The notes: generated by a model from the letters alone, not told the origin. Numbered from the stretch's first letter, positions 1-10,285 are shown. The stretch is 64,000 nt of DNA from Lepidostoma basale (GCA_022606425.2 JAHDVF020000840.1:620001-684000), one strand, 5' to 3'. Made by a program: numbers and translations.

Positions 1-625
1 CATGTTTTTCTTGATTGATTTTTTGATTATAAACTGAATAAATTTAACAACGCAATTTTTATGATCAAATGTCTAAATATTTAGGCTGCTGACTGTTCAT
101 AATGTGTACCTATATCGAGGTACACGCATTATGTATTCGTTGTACATCTACACGTTCACTTCTCCTGTATTGTGATGGTATGGCACATTTTTCTCATTTT
201 ACATTTCCAAACATAAAGAGGGGAGAAATGTGGAGCGTTTTTGATGAATACATAAAAAATGTATTGTAAAAATGGTTTGGTCACGAAGATTTCATATTTC
301 CATGTTGAAATGATATTGTGTTATATGCACACAAAATAATGTATTTGAAAATGTAAAGAGCATTCTTCAATGTGATTCTGCCATAACTGCCAAAATCTCT
401 GTATTCTACTCGAACTAATTAAATAATCCCATTGTGGTAATTATAACAAATTTAGTATAGGTGAAAATGTACATAATCTAGAAGTTTTGTTATATTTTTA
501 TATGAGTCGCATATTTTGTCTTGCTATAATTATCAATATTTAATATAATGAGAATCATACATACCAGACTAGATGTACCAAAATAAGGGTATTAACGTAA
601 GTATCGCCATCTAAAAGAAGATTAT
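1..625. other. AT-rich spacer, no gene seen
   Basis: No coding or recognisable repeat signal. The only structure noted is a hairpin at about 98-133, with arms cataatg(tg)tacct and their complement around a short AT loop. Confidence 0.5.
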
Positions 626-872
626 GTGTTACGTTATTTGTATTTTGTTATTTTATTTTATATCATTGTATTTTATATTATTAGTTTAAGATTTTTTGGA
701 CGTTGGACGATCGAAGTGTGCGCGGGAGATGCCTATTGGTAGGGATGAGGTTCGCAACCCATCACACCGCGTCTCCGTCGAAAAGATAAGAATGGAGTGC
801 CGCATTGGTTAAAGTGTGACAGTTCATTATTTCTGATTAGCCTTCGATGAGACGGCGTGATGGTTAGTTAGG
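626..872 (+). mobile_element. SINE-1 copy (shares LINE-A tail)
   Basis: The element has an AT-rich 5' part, then a GC-rich core with a B-box-like GGTTCGCAACC, then gtgacagt…gagacggcgtgatggttagttag. The last ~65 bases match the 3' end of LINE-A, so this reads as a non-autonomous element that borrows LINE-A machinery (inference). The tail copy is degenerate (ctgattagccttcgatgag) and looks older than the copies at 6.3 and 61.6 kb. No A box is clear. Confidence 0.7.
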
Positions 873-1334
873 TTTTTCTTCATAAAAAAAATTGTCAATA
901 ATAATTAAAGCTAGAGATAAACATAAAAAAATTATAAAGTATAGAAAATACAATATTATTAGATATATATTACTAGATATAATGTTTACATACTTAAAGA
1001 ATAATAAATAAAATAGAATAATATTTAATCTCATACCAATCCCAGTGAACGATGTTGAAATTTTTTTTCTTCTGAGTTTCGTTAACAAATTGATGACATC
1101 CTTCTGGTCTTCATCTGTTATGTTTGAAGTAAGGCCATCTGATTATCGTATGTTGTACCTTCGTGGTCCAAGATCATATAACTGCATCTAGAATCGATAA
1201 TAGATGAATACATTCATTAACTCTCCGAACGGTTTCACAAAGGACTCCCTTCAAATCATAACCTTACACCATGTGATCTCACAAATTACGAGCTAAATAC
1301 CCCCAACTGTCACAAGCGTACAAAATTGATCCTC
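873..1334. other. AT-rich spacer
   Basis: A 74-codon ORF on the minus strand at 864-1088 is low-complexity Leu/Ile/Tyr sequence and overlaps the SINE-1 tail. I do not consider it a gene. Nothing else is recognised. Confidence 0.4.
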
Positions 1335-1492
1335 GTTCAAAGGAATATTCCGAACCACACAAATCGAGCCCCCGCATTTACCAATAATTCACCAAATCAC
1401 CTTTTCAACAAGGTTCCCATCAGACGTAAGAGGAATAGTCACAAGATCTGAACCACCGTAAGCCATAAGATCCTAATCCAGTATTAAAAATA
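1335..1492 (-). repeat. REP-Q interspersed repeat
   Basis: It shares the segment gacgtaagaggaatag…aagcca.aagatcc with 31962-32115, and in opposite orientation with 45616-45730. The element class is unknown. No ORF is visible. Confidence 0.55.
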
Positions 1493-1544
1493 GGAAGACG
1501 CCAGTTTTATTTCTAGTCAGAACTGTTTTAAGGATTGTAGAATG

Positions 1545-1712
1545 AACTGCTGACTGTCATCAAGGTTTTGAAGGTGTCCTACTTTGAGCATGTGCTTAGA
1601 GGAGAGTAGTTTGAGTTAAAGTATTTTGACAACCTTGAAAGCTCATCATCATGGACAAAATGGAGGAAAAGCGACCACAATTACCGACCACCAAGTTGCT
1701 GGTCCGATCAAA
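1545..1712 (+). mobile_element. LINE-R C-terminal remnant
   Basis: Broken frames read VLKVSYFEHVLRGE and then a K/R-rich RRQL-like stretch. This corresponds to the GHILRGE…RRQLSWL region of the better LINE-R copy at 18158-18860. It is heavily mutated, with stop codons. Confidence 0.45.
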
Positions 1713-1714
1713 AC

Positions 1715-1850
1715 GACCTTCGTGGCAGAGTGGTTACGAGCTCTGACTTCCATGCCGAAGGTCCTGGGTTCGATTCCCGGCGATGGCAGTGTGATTGTCA
1801 CACTGTCTTTGGTCTGGTGTTGCTGCTGGTAAACTGCTGGACATAATCAT
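1715..1850 (+). mobile_element. SINE-2, tRNA-derived
   Basis: The head has a tRNA-like A box (TGGCAGAGTGG) and a perfect B box (GGGTTCGATTCCC) about 45 bases apart. It is followed by the SINE-2 body gtgtgattgtcacactgtctttggtctgg. The same head recurs at least eight times in the window in diverged form, so this is a dispersed SINE and not a tRNA gene. The copy is truncated at its 3' side. Confidence 0.8.
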
Positions 1851-1984
1851 AAAGAGCAAAAAAGAGGTTCATCGAGATGTATAGAAAAGAAAGATCTCAT
1901 GGTTCCGGAATATACGTGATTGAACAAGGATTTGAATAGTGAATGCGCTGACACTGCGTAAGACAGGGACACGTACTCTCAAAT

Positions 1985-2205
1985 GACAGTCGACCCCGCA
2001 TGACACATTTCATTTCATTTCATTTATTTATTTTAAACATATCTAAAGCATTACAGAATTTTTTTCCAATACACTAAAGATACAAGTTAGAGATACACAA
2101 TAATAAGTAATACATAATAGATTAATAAAAAGAGCGAGAAACATAAGATGCATGACAAATTAATAAGATAAATATACAAGAAGAAGAAAATTGAGTCTGA
2201 TTATG
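1985..2205 (-). mobile_element. Possible LINE 3' end with (GAAAT)n tail
   Basis: An (ATTTC)n run with ATTTATTTATT, followed by AT-rich sequence, resembles the reverse complement of a LINE 3' end ending aataaatgaaatgaaatg. No coding remnant is visible, so the call rests on the tail alone. Confidence 0.3.
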
Positions 2206-2212
2206 TTAAATG

Positions 2213-2738
2213 AACAACAACAAACCATCACGCCGTATCTCCACAGGGGTAGGCAGAGAGAATGGACCGCTACACTACTCTATCATGACATACCTCTGTA
2301 GATTCCTCCACATTCATACAGCGAGTCATACACGGACGTCGATTCCACCGGCTTCTAACATGACCAACCTTAAATTTTGATTAATTTGGTCATGCCATGT
2401 TTTCCTCGGTCTACCTCGACTCCGTACTCCATTTACATCGTTAACGTTTACTTTTTTCAACCATTCTTTCTTTACCCATGCCCTCCATATGTCCGAACCA
2501 ACGCAGCGATCCTTTCATTCGTTCATAATACCTTTTTTCGCTCTACATTCCTTTCTAATATCAGCATTTGAGATTCTGTCGTACATCGTTCTGCCACACA
2601 TACGTCTTTAGGAGCTCATCTCGACCGCATTTATTCTGCTCTCATCTTCTTCTGCCAGTTCCATACTTCGCTTCCATATATACAAGGGTTGGGACCAGAT
2701 CTCCATTGTGAATGGCCATTTTCGCTTTCATTGATAAA
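2213..2738 (-). mobile_element. LINE-A 3' fragment, (GTT)n-tail subtype
   Basis: Read on the minus strand, this encodes the post-RT end of a LINE ORF2, with the fragments GSEVWNWQKK, RRMCGRTMYDR, GSLRWFGHMEG and RGRPRKTWHDQINQ, ending in gatggtttgttgttgtt. It is 5'-truncated, with frameshifts. A 64-codon plus-strand ORF here is antisense shadow. Confidence 0.8.
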
Positions 2739-3008
2739 TAAATAAATGATTAATTCTTAAGATAATCAAATGATTTTACTGAAATCTCTTGATGGAAGTT
2801 CATTTTAAATAATAATTAAATAAAACGATGTTTTTAACTACTTCCACTTTTGTCTTTATTTAGACAGCGACCGATTTCGCCAGGCTCGCTGGCATCGACA
2901 GACTGGTCCAGTCTGTCGATGCCAGCGAGCCTGGCGAAACTGGTCGCTGTCTAAATAAAGACAAAAGTGGAAGTAGTTAAAAACATCGTTTTATTTAATT
3001 ATTATTTA
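2739..3008. repeat. SNAP-G: 203-bp near-perfect palindrome
   Basis: Bases 2806-3008 are an inverted repeat with ~101-bp arms around a single central base at 2907. I see only two mismatches. The arm contains the SNAP-G core cgacagcgaccggtttcgccaggctcgctgg, found singly at 29.4, 39.9, 42.1 and 56.4 kb. Here two head-to-head copies make a fold-back. There is no ORF. Confidence 0.9.
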
Positions 3009-3420
3009 TGATAAATTCTTGTTTCCAATGTTAAACGAAAATTGTATAAATAGTATTTTTTATATAAACAACCCCTATAATGAAACACGACAACCACTAA
3101 TACCCCTCGCATACAGTTTATTGAAAGCTCCTAACTATTCGGCGGCAAAGGGATGGTCGTGCCTCTAAAACAGCACGTTTTAATGACCGTTTTCAAAACG
3201 GATTCTGAGACTTCCTTTTTCATTGCATCATTATGGCGCGGAGTGCATTGTTAAAAATGGTCGCATATTTCTTCTGGAGTTTATTAGAAACGACCCAACC
3301 GGTTCTCAAAGGTAAAATCCCACTTGTGCCATTATTGCTCAGAGAATTTATCATAACATAACACATAATATTTTATTTGTCTTTTTCTTTTTTTATACAC
3401 TTTGTACGAGTATATAAAAT
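3009..3420. other. Spacer, no gene seen
   Basis: Unique-looking sequence of mixed composition. No LINE tail, TIR or coding signal recognised. Confidence 0.4.
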
Positions 3421-3421
3421 T

Positions 3422-3680
3422 ACATATCAGACATGTTTCGGACAACCAGTCCGTCTTTAGTGGTACATATTATAAAGATACATATTTACGTCAACCGATG
3501 TTTCGTCAACCGATGTTGGCATCATCAGGTATTATTAGTATTACCAGGTGATGTTGGCATCATCAGGTAATACTAATGAAAATATTTCATTATATTTTAT
3601 GTGAATAGAAAACAGATGTTTTCATTCGTATTGAATTTCTTATATGGAGTTTTATATCATTGTAAGAAACAATAGAATAG
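3422..3680 (-). repeat. Two hammerhead-like motifs and half SNAP-H
   Basis: On the minus strand, 3425-3462 reads CTAAAGA-C-GGAC-tggtt-GTCC-GAAAC-ATGTC. Bases 3498-3535 read CTGATGA-T-GCCAAC-atcg-GTTGAC-GAAAC. Both show the extra base after the core seen elsewhere in the window. Bases 3560-3680 match one arm of SNAP-H (aacagatgttttcattcgtatt…gagttttatatcattg). Confidence 0.55.
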
Positions 3681-4190
3681 ATATTGCAAAATTCTAAGAA
3701 GATAAAGTTATTTTTTAAATAGCTATTACCGCATTTAATCATCACTCTATTTACATCCCAATTCCGCAGTGCACTGACGTCATTAATGATAAATGAAAGA
3801 AACAATAGAAATCCGACTCCTACCGGATAGGAGCAGATGTCCGCTATAAAAATAAACTTGAGCAATACTTTAGTCACACTACGGTTATTTTAGGAATCTC
3901 AAATTTGAATCTTATGCAAATTTAATGCTAATAAAATATTTACACACCTCGTGAGAATGACACTCTTACGAGCTGACAATCTTTTGTCAAAAGTTAGTGC
4001 GTAATTAAAATAAAATGCGAATTCAGTATTCTTTATGTAATATTATTAACACATATTTAAAAAAACTCGATTAAAATTTCTTGAACAACTTGCTATATAA
4101 CGTTATATTCTACTAATTTGCAAATATTATACATTAAACATAGAAATACAGAAAATAAAATATTTTTTTTTAACTTAAAGCGTTAACACT
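3681..4190. other. AT-rich spacer
   Basis: A 95-codon minus-strand ORF (3590-3877) runs out of the SNAP-H arm into this stretch. It has no recognisable domain and a biased composition, so I leave it out as a gene. Confidence 0.4.
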
Positions 4191-4192
4191 GA

Positions 4193-4920
4193 TAATTACT
4201 CGTACCTGCGACAGCGCCGACATCAATTGTTAGGGTTTGCAGAGATACCCGGGTCCTAAGAACTCTATATAACTCCTTAGTCAGAAGCAGACTCGAGGGA
4301 GGTGCCGCGATGTGGAGTCCTCATGAGGCTCAGTATTCTCTCATGTTGGAGAGGGTTCAAAATAAATTCTTGAAAGCCCTCTACATAAGAGAGTACGGGG
4401 TATATCCTTGGCTCTATCCAACGGCATTTCCCTTGGGTATGCTGGGGTATAACTCCCTCGAACTGAGGAGGGAAGGATTATTGTCAACGCATTTTTTCAA
4501 ACCGATTCGGGGCTCTATTGAGAACCCCTATGTTCTGGTGCAAATTGGTCTGTTTGTTCCTGATAATTACCTGCGACAGCGCCCACATCAATGGTTTTTT
4601 CTTCCGTCACGCAGAACCAACCTGCGTTTGGTGATGCTAGTTAGGAAGAGCAATTCGGACGTTGAATCTAATCGTCTTGCATTTGAACATTTACAGTGTC
4701 AATGAGGCAGTGTTCATAAAACATATATTACAAATTCTGGAAAGAGTACAGTCTCACTGACGACGACCTATTTGGGTTCCTTCTGATATGTATGATTTTT
4801 TGGTTTCATGTCGTTGTTTTATCTTTGTTAGGCCGTTTTGTGTCCAAATGAGTCGTGTTTGTGTTTCGTGTTTCGTTTGTTATGTCTCATTTGTGTATTA
4901 TGTATAAATAAATAAATAAA
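4193..4920 (+). mobile_element. LINE-C 3' fragment (jockey/CR1-type RT thumb)
   Basis: A frame open to 4705 reads MWSPHEAQYSLMLERVQNKF, then YGVYPWLYPTAFPLGML, then FVPDNYLRQRP. This is the region after the RT palm, where an 'EYGSVIWSPH…LERVQ+FL' signature is typical of jockey- and CR1-group elements. It is 5'-truncated. The 3' end is (aaat)n rather than (GATTT)n, so this is a diverged subfamily. A 40-base piece of the same element (cctgcgacagcgcc) is duplicated in front, at 4193-4235. Confidence 0.75.
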
Positions 4921-5046
4921 ACCCTTTGGAATTCCTTAATGACTTAATTCATGAATTATTCGTGATTATATTATCTATTATCTGTTATATAGTTTTTTTA
5001 TAAAAATACATTTTAAATTGTTTTTGACGGAAAACATATTAATTCA

Positions 5047-5215
5047 AATTGGACGGCGTTCGTGGCAGAGTGGCAACACCTATGACTTCAACACCAAAGG
5101 TCCCGGAATCGATTCCCGGTAGCGATAGAGTGGAAAAGTTTCTTCGTTCCTCAACATTCATACATCGTGTCATGCACGCACATCGTATGCACGTATAAGA
5201 AATTTCAGAATTCCA
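5047..5215. mobile_element. SINE-2 head (+) joined to LINE-A scrap (-)
   Basis: Bases 5047-5135 carry TGGCAGAGTGG and an altered B box (GGAATCGATTCCC), which is a degenerate SINE-2 head. The following ~80 bases (ttcctcaacattcatacatcgtgtcatgcacg) match minus-strand LINE-A. Confidence 0.6.
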
Positions 5216-5229
5216 CAATCAGCATAAAG

Positions 5230-5805
5230 GAAAATAAAATGTCTTTCAAATAACCCATCTCTCGCATCTTGAACATTCATATATCATTATTAATATATTT
5301 CACTCCAGCGCATCACAAAGCAATACAAGAGATACCACATTAACGAATACACCTCAAAGAACTGGAGAAAGACTCATTGTGCCGACTGTACCTCTAGTAA
5401 TTTAGTATAGAGATATCGGCATTAAAAATCTCCTGCCCCCTCTCTACCCCCCTCCACCATGTTTACCCCCTCCCTCGGACCCCTCTACACCTCCCCCCGA
5501 CAACCCACCATTACAATATTCTTCATACCCAACATTGTGGTAATTATGTTGATTATACATTGTACAGTCAATGTACTAGCGAACTGCTTGAAATTTAACC
5601 GTTTTGATTAGGTACTTTTCAAAATTAATTTACCCTAACGCGTATTACTACAAGCATTCAACTAAACAACAAAAATCCTTATTTCCAAGAAGGTATAGAC
5701 AATAGTAATCAATTCTGCACGCGCATGCTCATACAATATGTATCCCTCTTTAAATATATCGTTTTTATTTTTGGTGTTCTTCCAGAAGATTTAAGTCTAA
5801 GTTGG
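5230..5805. other. Spacer with C-rich block
   Basis: No gene. Bases 5428-5505 are strongly C-rich (runs of 4-6 C), a possible minus-strand G-quadruplex or C-tract, although the loops do not all fit the strict rule. Confidence 0.45.
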
Positions 5806-6060
5806 CGAATGGTAACTAACTAACTAACTAACCATCACGCCGTCTCCCCGAAAGGGTAGGCAGAAAGAAAGGACTGTCACACATTTACTGATGCGGCACT
5901 CCATCCTTCTCTTTTCGCCACGCGGGAGACGCGGTGTGATGGGTTGCGAACCTCATCGCCACCAATAGGCATCTCCCGCTCACACTTCGATCGTCCAACA
6001 CCCACAAAATAAATCTAAAACAAATAATATAAAATACAATGATATATGTGTTATTACATT
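5806..6060 (-). mobile_element. SINE-1, minus copy of an inverted pair
   Basis: It starts with the (CTAA)n complement of the (TTAG)n tail, then the shared tail, the B-box-like core and the AT-rich 5' part. It faces the plus-strand copy at 6229-6500 head to head. Confidence 0.8.
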
Positions 6061-6228
6061 ATGTGTTAAATTAAAAAACGGTGGATTCGTGGAACATAAA
6101 TTAAATAAACAATATGTGCACCATCTAAAAAGAACAATAAAAAATAAAAAAATAAAAAAATAAAAAAATAAAAATAAAAAATAAAAAAATAAAAAAAAAA
6201 AATAAAATAAATAAAATAAAAACATTTT
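6061..6228. repeat. A-rich low-complexity joint
   Basis: (A5T)n-like sequence between the two SINE-1 copies. It produces spurious Phe/Leu-rich ORFs on the minus strand. Confidence 0.7.
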
Positions 6229-6500
6229 GTGTTAAATTATTTTTATTTTGTTATTTTATTTTATATCATTGTATTTTATATAATTTGTTTTAGATTTATT
6301 TTGTGGGTGTTGGACGATCGAAGTGTGCGCGGGAGATGCCTATTGGTGGCGATGAGGTTCGCAACCCATCACACCGCGTCTCCCGCGGAGCGAAAAGATA
6401 AGGATGGAGTGCCGCTTCAGTAAAAGTGTGACAGTCCATTCTTTCTGCCTACCCTTTCGGGGAGACGGCGTGATGGTTAGTTAGTTAGTTAGTTACAATG
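6229..6500 (+). mobile_element. SINE-1, best-preserved copy
   Basis: The order is an AT-rich 5' part, ggacgatcgaagtgtgcgcgg, the B-box-like GGTTCGCAACC, gagtgccgc, and a tail that matches LINE-A almost base for base (cctaccctttcggggagacg…gatgg), ending (TTAG)n. Length is about 270 bases. The tail can fold as a CCC(U)UUCGGGG hairpin. Confidence 0.8.
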
Positions 6501-6950
6501 ATATAAAATAATATAACAAAATAAAAATAATTTAACACAAAATGTTCTTTTTAGATGGTGCACATATTGTCTATTTAATATAGCACATAATGTAATAACA
6601 CATAATGTTTTTTTTCGATGTTGCACATGTTGACATGGACGATCCGGACTTTTGTGTTTATTTAATTTATGTTACAGGTATCCACCGTTTTTTAAATTAG
6701 CTGTAATTAGGCACTTAACCAGCAAGAACTTTAAAATAATATTGAAGAAATTATTCAAATTGTCATTATAAGGCGAATGTTATATAATATAATAACTCTA
6801 AACTTGTCGATTACAATAATCTCAATAGAAACATTCACCGTTTTGATCTACAATATTGCAATGTTATAGAATTGTCATAAATTTGTTTAAAAAAAAATCC
6901 AAATATACGTGTAGGTACCATATATAACTCTTTCTTCTACTTCGTATCAT
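6501..6950. other. AT-rich, inverted copies of SINE-1 5' region
   Basis: Bases 6496-6545 are the reverse complement of the AT-rich 5' sequence at about 6218-6275, so the plus SINE-1 copy sits between inverted arms. The rest is unrecognised. Confidence 0.5.
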
Positions 6951-6984
6951 GATTTATCATCATTATGCTCAAGCCCTCTGTGTC

Positions 6985-7535
6985 TCGTCTGTATATATCG
7001 TCTCTGTCTCATCTCTATGTCTCATCTCTATGTCTCATCTCTATGTCTCATCTCTATGTCTCATCTCTATGTCTCATCTCTATGTCTCATCTCTATGTCT
7101 CATCTCTATGTCTCATATCTATGTCTCATATCTATGTCTCATCTCTATGTCTCATCTCTATGTCTCATCTCTATCTCTCATCTTTATGTCTCGTCTCTAT
7201 GTCTCATCTCTATGTCTCATCTCTATGTCTCATCTCTATGTTTCATTTCTATGTCTCATCTCTATGCCTCATATCTATGTCTCATCTCTATGTCTCATCT
7301 CTATGTCTCATCTCTATGTCTCATCTCTATGTTTCATTTCTATGTCTCATCTCTATGCCTCATATCTATGTCTCATCTCTATGTCTCTTCTCTAGGTCTC
7401 ATCTCTATATCTCATCTCTATATCTCTTCTCTATGTCTCATCTATGTATATGTTGCATCTCTGTGTCTCATCTCAATATTTCATCTCTATATCTCATCTC
7501 TATGTCTCATCTCAATGTTTCACCTCTATGTTAAC
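6985..7535 (+). repeat. 13-bp minisatellite, about 40 units
   Basis: The unit atgtctcatctct is repeated with scattered substitutions. Because 13 is not a multiple of 3, every forward frame gives the same 13-residue peptide repeat (MSHLYVSSLCLIS). This explains the three overlapping long ORFs (148, 189 and 175 codons), which I do not regard as genes. Confidence 0.95.
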
Positions 7536-7544
7536 ATCTTATAA

Positions 7545-7884
7545 TCTCGTTATCTTATATCTTTGTCTCATTGTTCTTATAATTGTAACAGATCACAATG
7601 TTTTTTTCTGATTTGATGTTTTCATATAATAAAATTATCTTTATAAGTACGTTAATATATTTCACCTATATCCCAGAAAGAGTTTTCACAATAGCATTTA
7701 TTTTGTTCTGTGTGAATTATTCTTCTCTTGATGCTTAAAATCGCGCTGGCCGCAATTAATTCGACATGTATGATTCTTCTCAGACGCCTTTTAATTTGTT
7801 TATTCCTTTTGTCTACAGTAAACGAGTCCAGTGCTCCCTGAATGATGTTGATTTGATGTGGTAAATTCAAACTAATCATGTTTC
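7545..7884. other. Spacer with an unrecognised 75-codon ORF
   Basis: A minus-strand ORF at 7652-7879 has a basic, non-repetitive central part (KRNKQIKRRLRRIIHVEL). No domain is recognised. It could be a transposase scrap or chance. Confidence 0.25.
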
Positions 7885-8428
7885 CGTTATGCTAGAGAGG
7901 GGTTCAGAAAAAAATTCTGAGGTATCTCTACATGAGGGAGTTTGGTAGTTAACCGTGGCTCTATCACAAGGCATTTCTTTTGGGAATGCTCGGAACTAAT
8001 TCTCTACAGCTTCGAAGAGATGGACATCTAATAACCCATTTCTTTAGATTGATTAGGGGATACTTCGAGAACTCGGCCGTACTGGAGGATGTTGGTATTT
8101 TTGTCCCCGATAGATATCCCCAACAGCGACAGATTGTTTTACCTACCGGCCGCCAGAACCAATCTGCCAGAAGAGCAATTAGTCTGCTGAACGCGGTTTC
8201 CTATAGGATCGACGTCTTTTATATTAGTGAAAGTACGTTCTGGGGACAAATACTCTTGACTTTAGAAACTATCTTGTCTTCGTAATGTCGAACCATTACT
8301 AATGCGTTCCTGGTATTATGTTGTATGTGTATAATATTTTACCTGTACTCAATAGATGCCTTAATCATTTATGCTGTTTGTAATGTTTTTTAGAATTAAT
8401 AAACTGATTTGATTTGATTTGATGTTTT
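7885..8428 (+). mobile_element. LINE-C 3' fragment with (GATTT)n tail
   Basis: It begins at the LERVQKKILRYLYMREFG region. A second frame reads MGMLGTNSLQLRRDG, then FFRLIRGYFENS, then ISLLNAVSYRIDVFYISEST. It ends aataaactgatttgatttgattt. It is 5'-truncated with at least one frameshift near 7950. Confidence 0.85.
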
Positions 8429-8955
8429 GCAGATCGGTTTTTCGACTCAAAATTTAAAACCAAAAACTAAATATTGTAATTCAAATTGCATCCGAGCGCC
8501 TCCATTTTGCCCTCCGTCTATCATTTTACAAGCACTATCATTATTTTAATTTGATTTTTTTACGATTGCCCATTAATTTTTTTTTTTGCTTGTTTAATTT
8601 TATAATGAAATTTGAATAATGAATTTTATCTGAGATCACAAGATTAATATTATTAATAAAGTATTTTCGGAATACATTATCGAAGTATAAAATTCCTTTA
8701 AATACTTAATAACGTTGTAATATTCCATTGTTATATAAGTTATCTTGATAGATCGTGATAAAGTTCCGACCAAAAGAAAGACACTTTTTTATTTATTTCA
8801 ATAATAACACATGGCCTGTAGGGGTTACGCCACCCTGAATTTTTCAAAAAATCAGAAGAGATCAAAGGGAATCAAATGACATCACGGCAACAATACAATA
8901 CCTCATATACGGTTCAGGAATCACAGAATAAAAGTAACTAACTAATAAAAGTAAC
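8429..8955. other. AT-rich spacer
   Basis: No gene or clear repeat, apart from short tandem copies of aaagtaactaacta near 8931-8960. Confidence 0.4.
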
Positions 8956-8959
8956 TAAC

Positions 8960-9556
8960 TACCCATCCAACCAATTGGTAACAAAACATTCTTCTCTCTA
9001 CTACCAGCGCTCCAATTGGTAACAAAACATTCTTCTCTCTACTACCAGCGCTCAAATCAAGAAACGTACACTGGAAAACCAAAATCACCCTGTATAAAAC
9101 AATCATCCGAACAGTAGTGACCTATGGGTGTGAGGCGTGGACAATGACAGCGAAATCTGCAGAGCGACTGGATACTTTTGAGAGAAGGGTGCTGCGCAGA
9201 ATTCTGGGGCCTGTGAATGACGGTGAAGGCTGGAGAGTGCGGCATAATGACGAGCTGTACAATATTTACAAAGCTCCCAGTCTCTCCACACAGGTCAGAC
9301 TGAATAGACTGAGATGGGCCGGTCACGTGCAGAGGATACCGTCATCGCGAACCCCAAAAAGATTGCTGGAGTGGCACCCAGGTGGTAGAAGACCAATTGG
9401 ACGACCAAGGCTGCGATGAGAGGATGAAGTTGGGAGAGATGGAACAAGATTGTTAAGAGTGTCAGATTGGAGGGTCGAAGCGGAGGACAGGAGGAGTTGG
9501 AGGCGAAGAATACTGGAGGCTAAGGCTCGATATGGGCTGTAGGGCCATCGAAGAAG
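8960..9556 (+). mobile_element. LINE-J 3' fragment
   Basis: The open frame reads LKSRNVHWKTKITLYKTIIR, then TYGCEAWTM, RRVLRRILGP, RLRWAGHVQRI and GRRPIGRPRLR. This is the thumb and post-RT tail of a LINE ORF2. A stop at about 9417 replaces the expected Trp, after which the frame resumes. The tail is gaagaagaa. A 42-base tandem duplication lies at 8970-9053. The tail abuts a minus-strand LINE-A tail. Confidence 0.8.
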
Positions 9557-9812
9557 AAGAACTAACCATCACGCCATTTCCCCGGAGGGGTAGGCAGAGA
9601 GGATGGATCGCCGCACTGGCCTGTCCTGGCATACCTCTCGAGCTTCCTCTACATCCATACATCGAACCATGCACGCACGTCGATTGTTCCGACTTCGAAT
9701 GTGGCCGCCTTTTAGTAATTGATTAATTAGGTCATGCCATGTTTTCCTAGGTCGTCCTCGGCTTCTTTTCCCACTCACGCTGCTTGTGTACAACTTTTTA
9801 ACCATTCTACTC
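9557..9812 (-). mobile_element. LINE-A2 3' fragment
   Basis: The minus strand encodes MVKKLYTSSVSGKRSRGRP, RKTWHDLINQLLKGGHIRSR and EEAREVCQDR, ending SILSAYPSGEMA. This is the LINE-A variant with 'YTSSVSGKR' in place of 'YVNDVNGTR'. The tail is (TTAG)-type, joined tail to tail with LINE-J. Confidence 0.85.
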
Positions 9813-10049
9813 TCATCAGTAATTTTTAAAAATATTTGATTTAAATACGATGACGTCCAACTTTTTTTCTACTTTTTTCAAAACGGTGTACGCGATATCT
9901 CCCAATCTACTCAACCAATTTGGTTGAAATTTACAACAGGTGTTTTCTAAAATATTATCTACAGGGTGAAGTAGGTTTTTTGATTGGGTGTCATGGTCAA
10001 AAGTTTTAAAAATTTTAACTCAAAATTTCAATAAAAATTTGAGTTTCCC
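9813..10049. other. AT-rich spacer
   Basis: Nothing recognised. Confidence 0.35.
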
Positions 10050-10285
10050 ACTAACCTGCTAATGGTTGTGCCTGTGGGTAGAGCAATCTCATTGTTTAAT
10101 CGGGTCGCCTCGGAGGTCGACATATTTTGTGATAGTGTGAGTTTCTAATTTTACTCTTTAGGGTTTTTTTATGTTTGTTGTTGTTCATTGTTATTATAAT
10201 GTAATTGCAGACGATCTAGAATTATATGTCTGTAATGTTTGTGATTTGTTTTCAAATAAATGAAATGATATGAAATAATTACGTT
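10050..10285 (+). mobile_element. LINE-C2 3' end
   Basis: Short coding remnant (VPVGRAISLFNRVASEVD) followed by the 3' UTR aattatatgtctgtaatgtttg and aataaatgaaatgatatgaa. The same UTR recurs at 28886-29067. Confidence 0.65.

Noticed and set aside
1715..1800. Possible tRNA gene (good A and B boxes)
   Set aside because: The same head with the same body recurs across the window; the cloverleaf is incomplete. It is a SINE head.
3590..3877. 95-codon minus-strand ORF
   Set aside because: Starts in spacer and ends in SNAP-H; no domain and AT-driven composition.
5428..5505. Minus-strand G-quadruplex
   Set aside because: C runs are long but at least one loop exceeds the usual seven bases; kept only as a C-rich note.
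6985..7535. CRISPR-like array
   Set aside because: Units are contiguous without spacers and the context is eukaryotic.
6949..7544. Three overlapping plus-strand ORFs of 148-189 codons
   Set aside because: Produced by the 13-bp minisatellite; the same peptide appears in all frames, with no start context or domain.
9557..9812. RGRPRK as evidence for an HMGA-type host protein
   Set aside because: The motif is always within the LINE-A tail peptide and never in an independent ORF.
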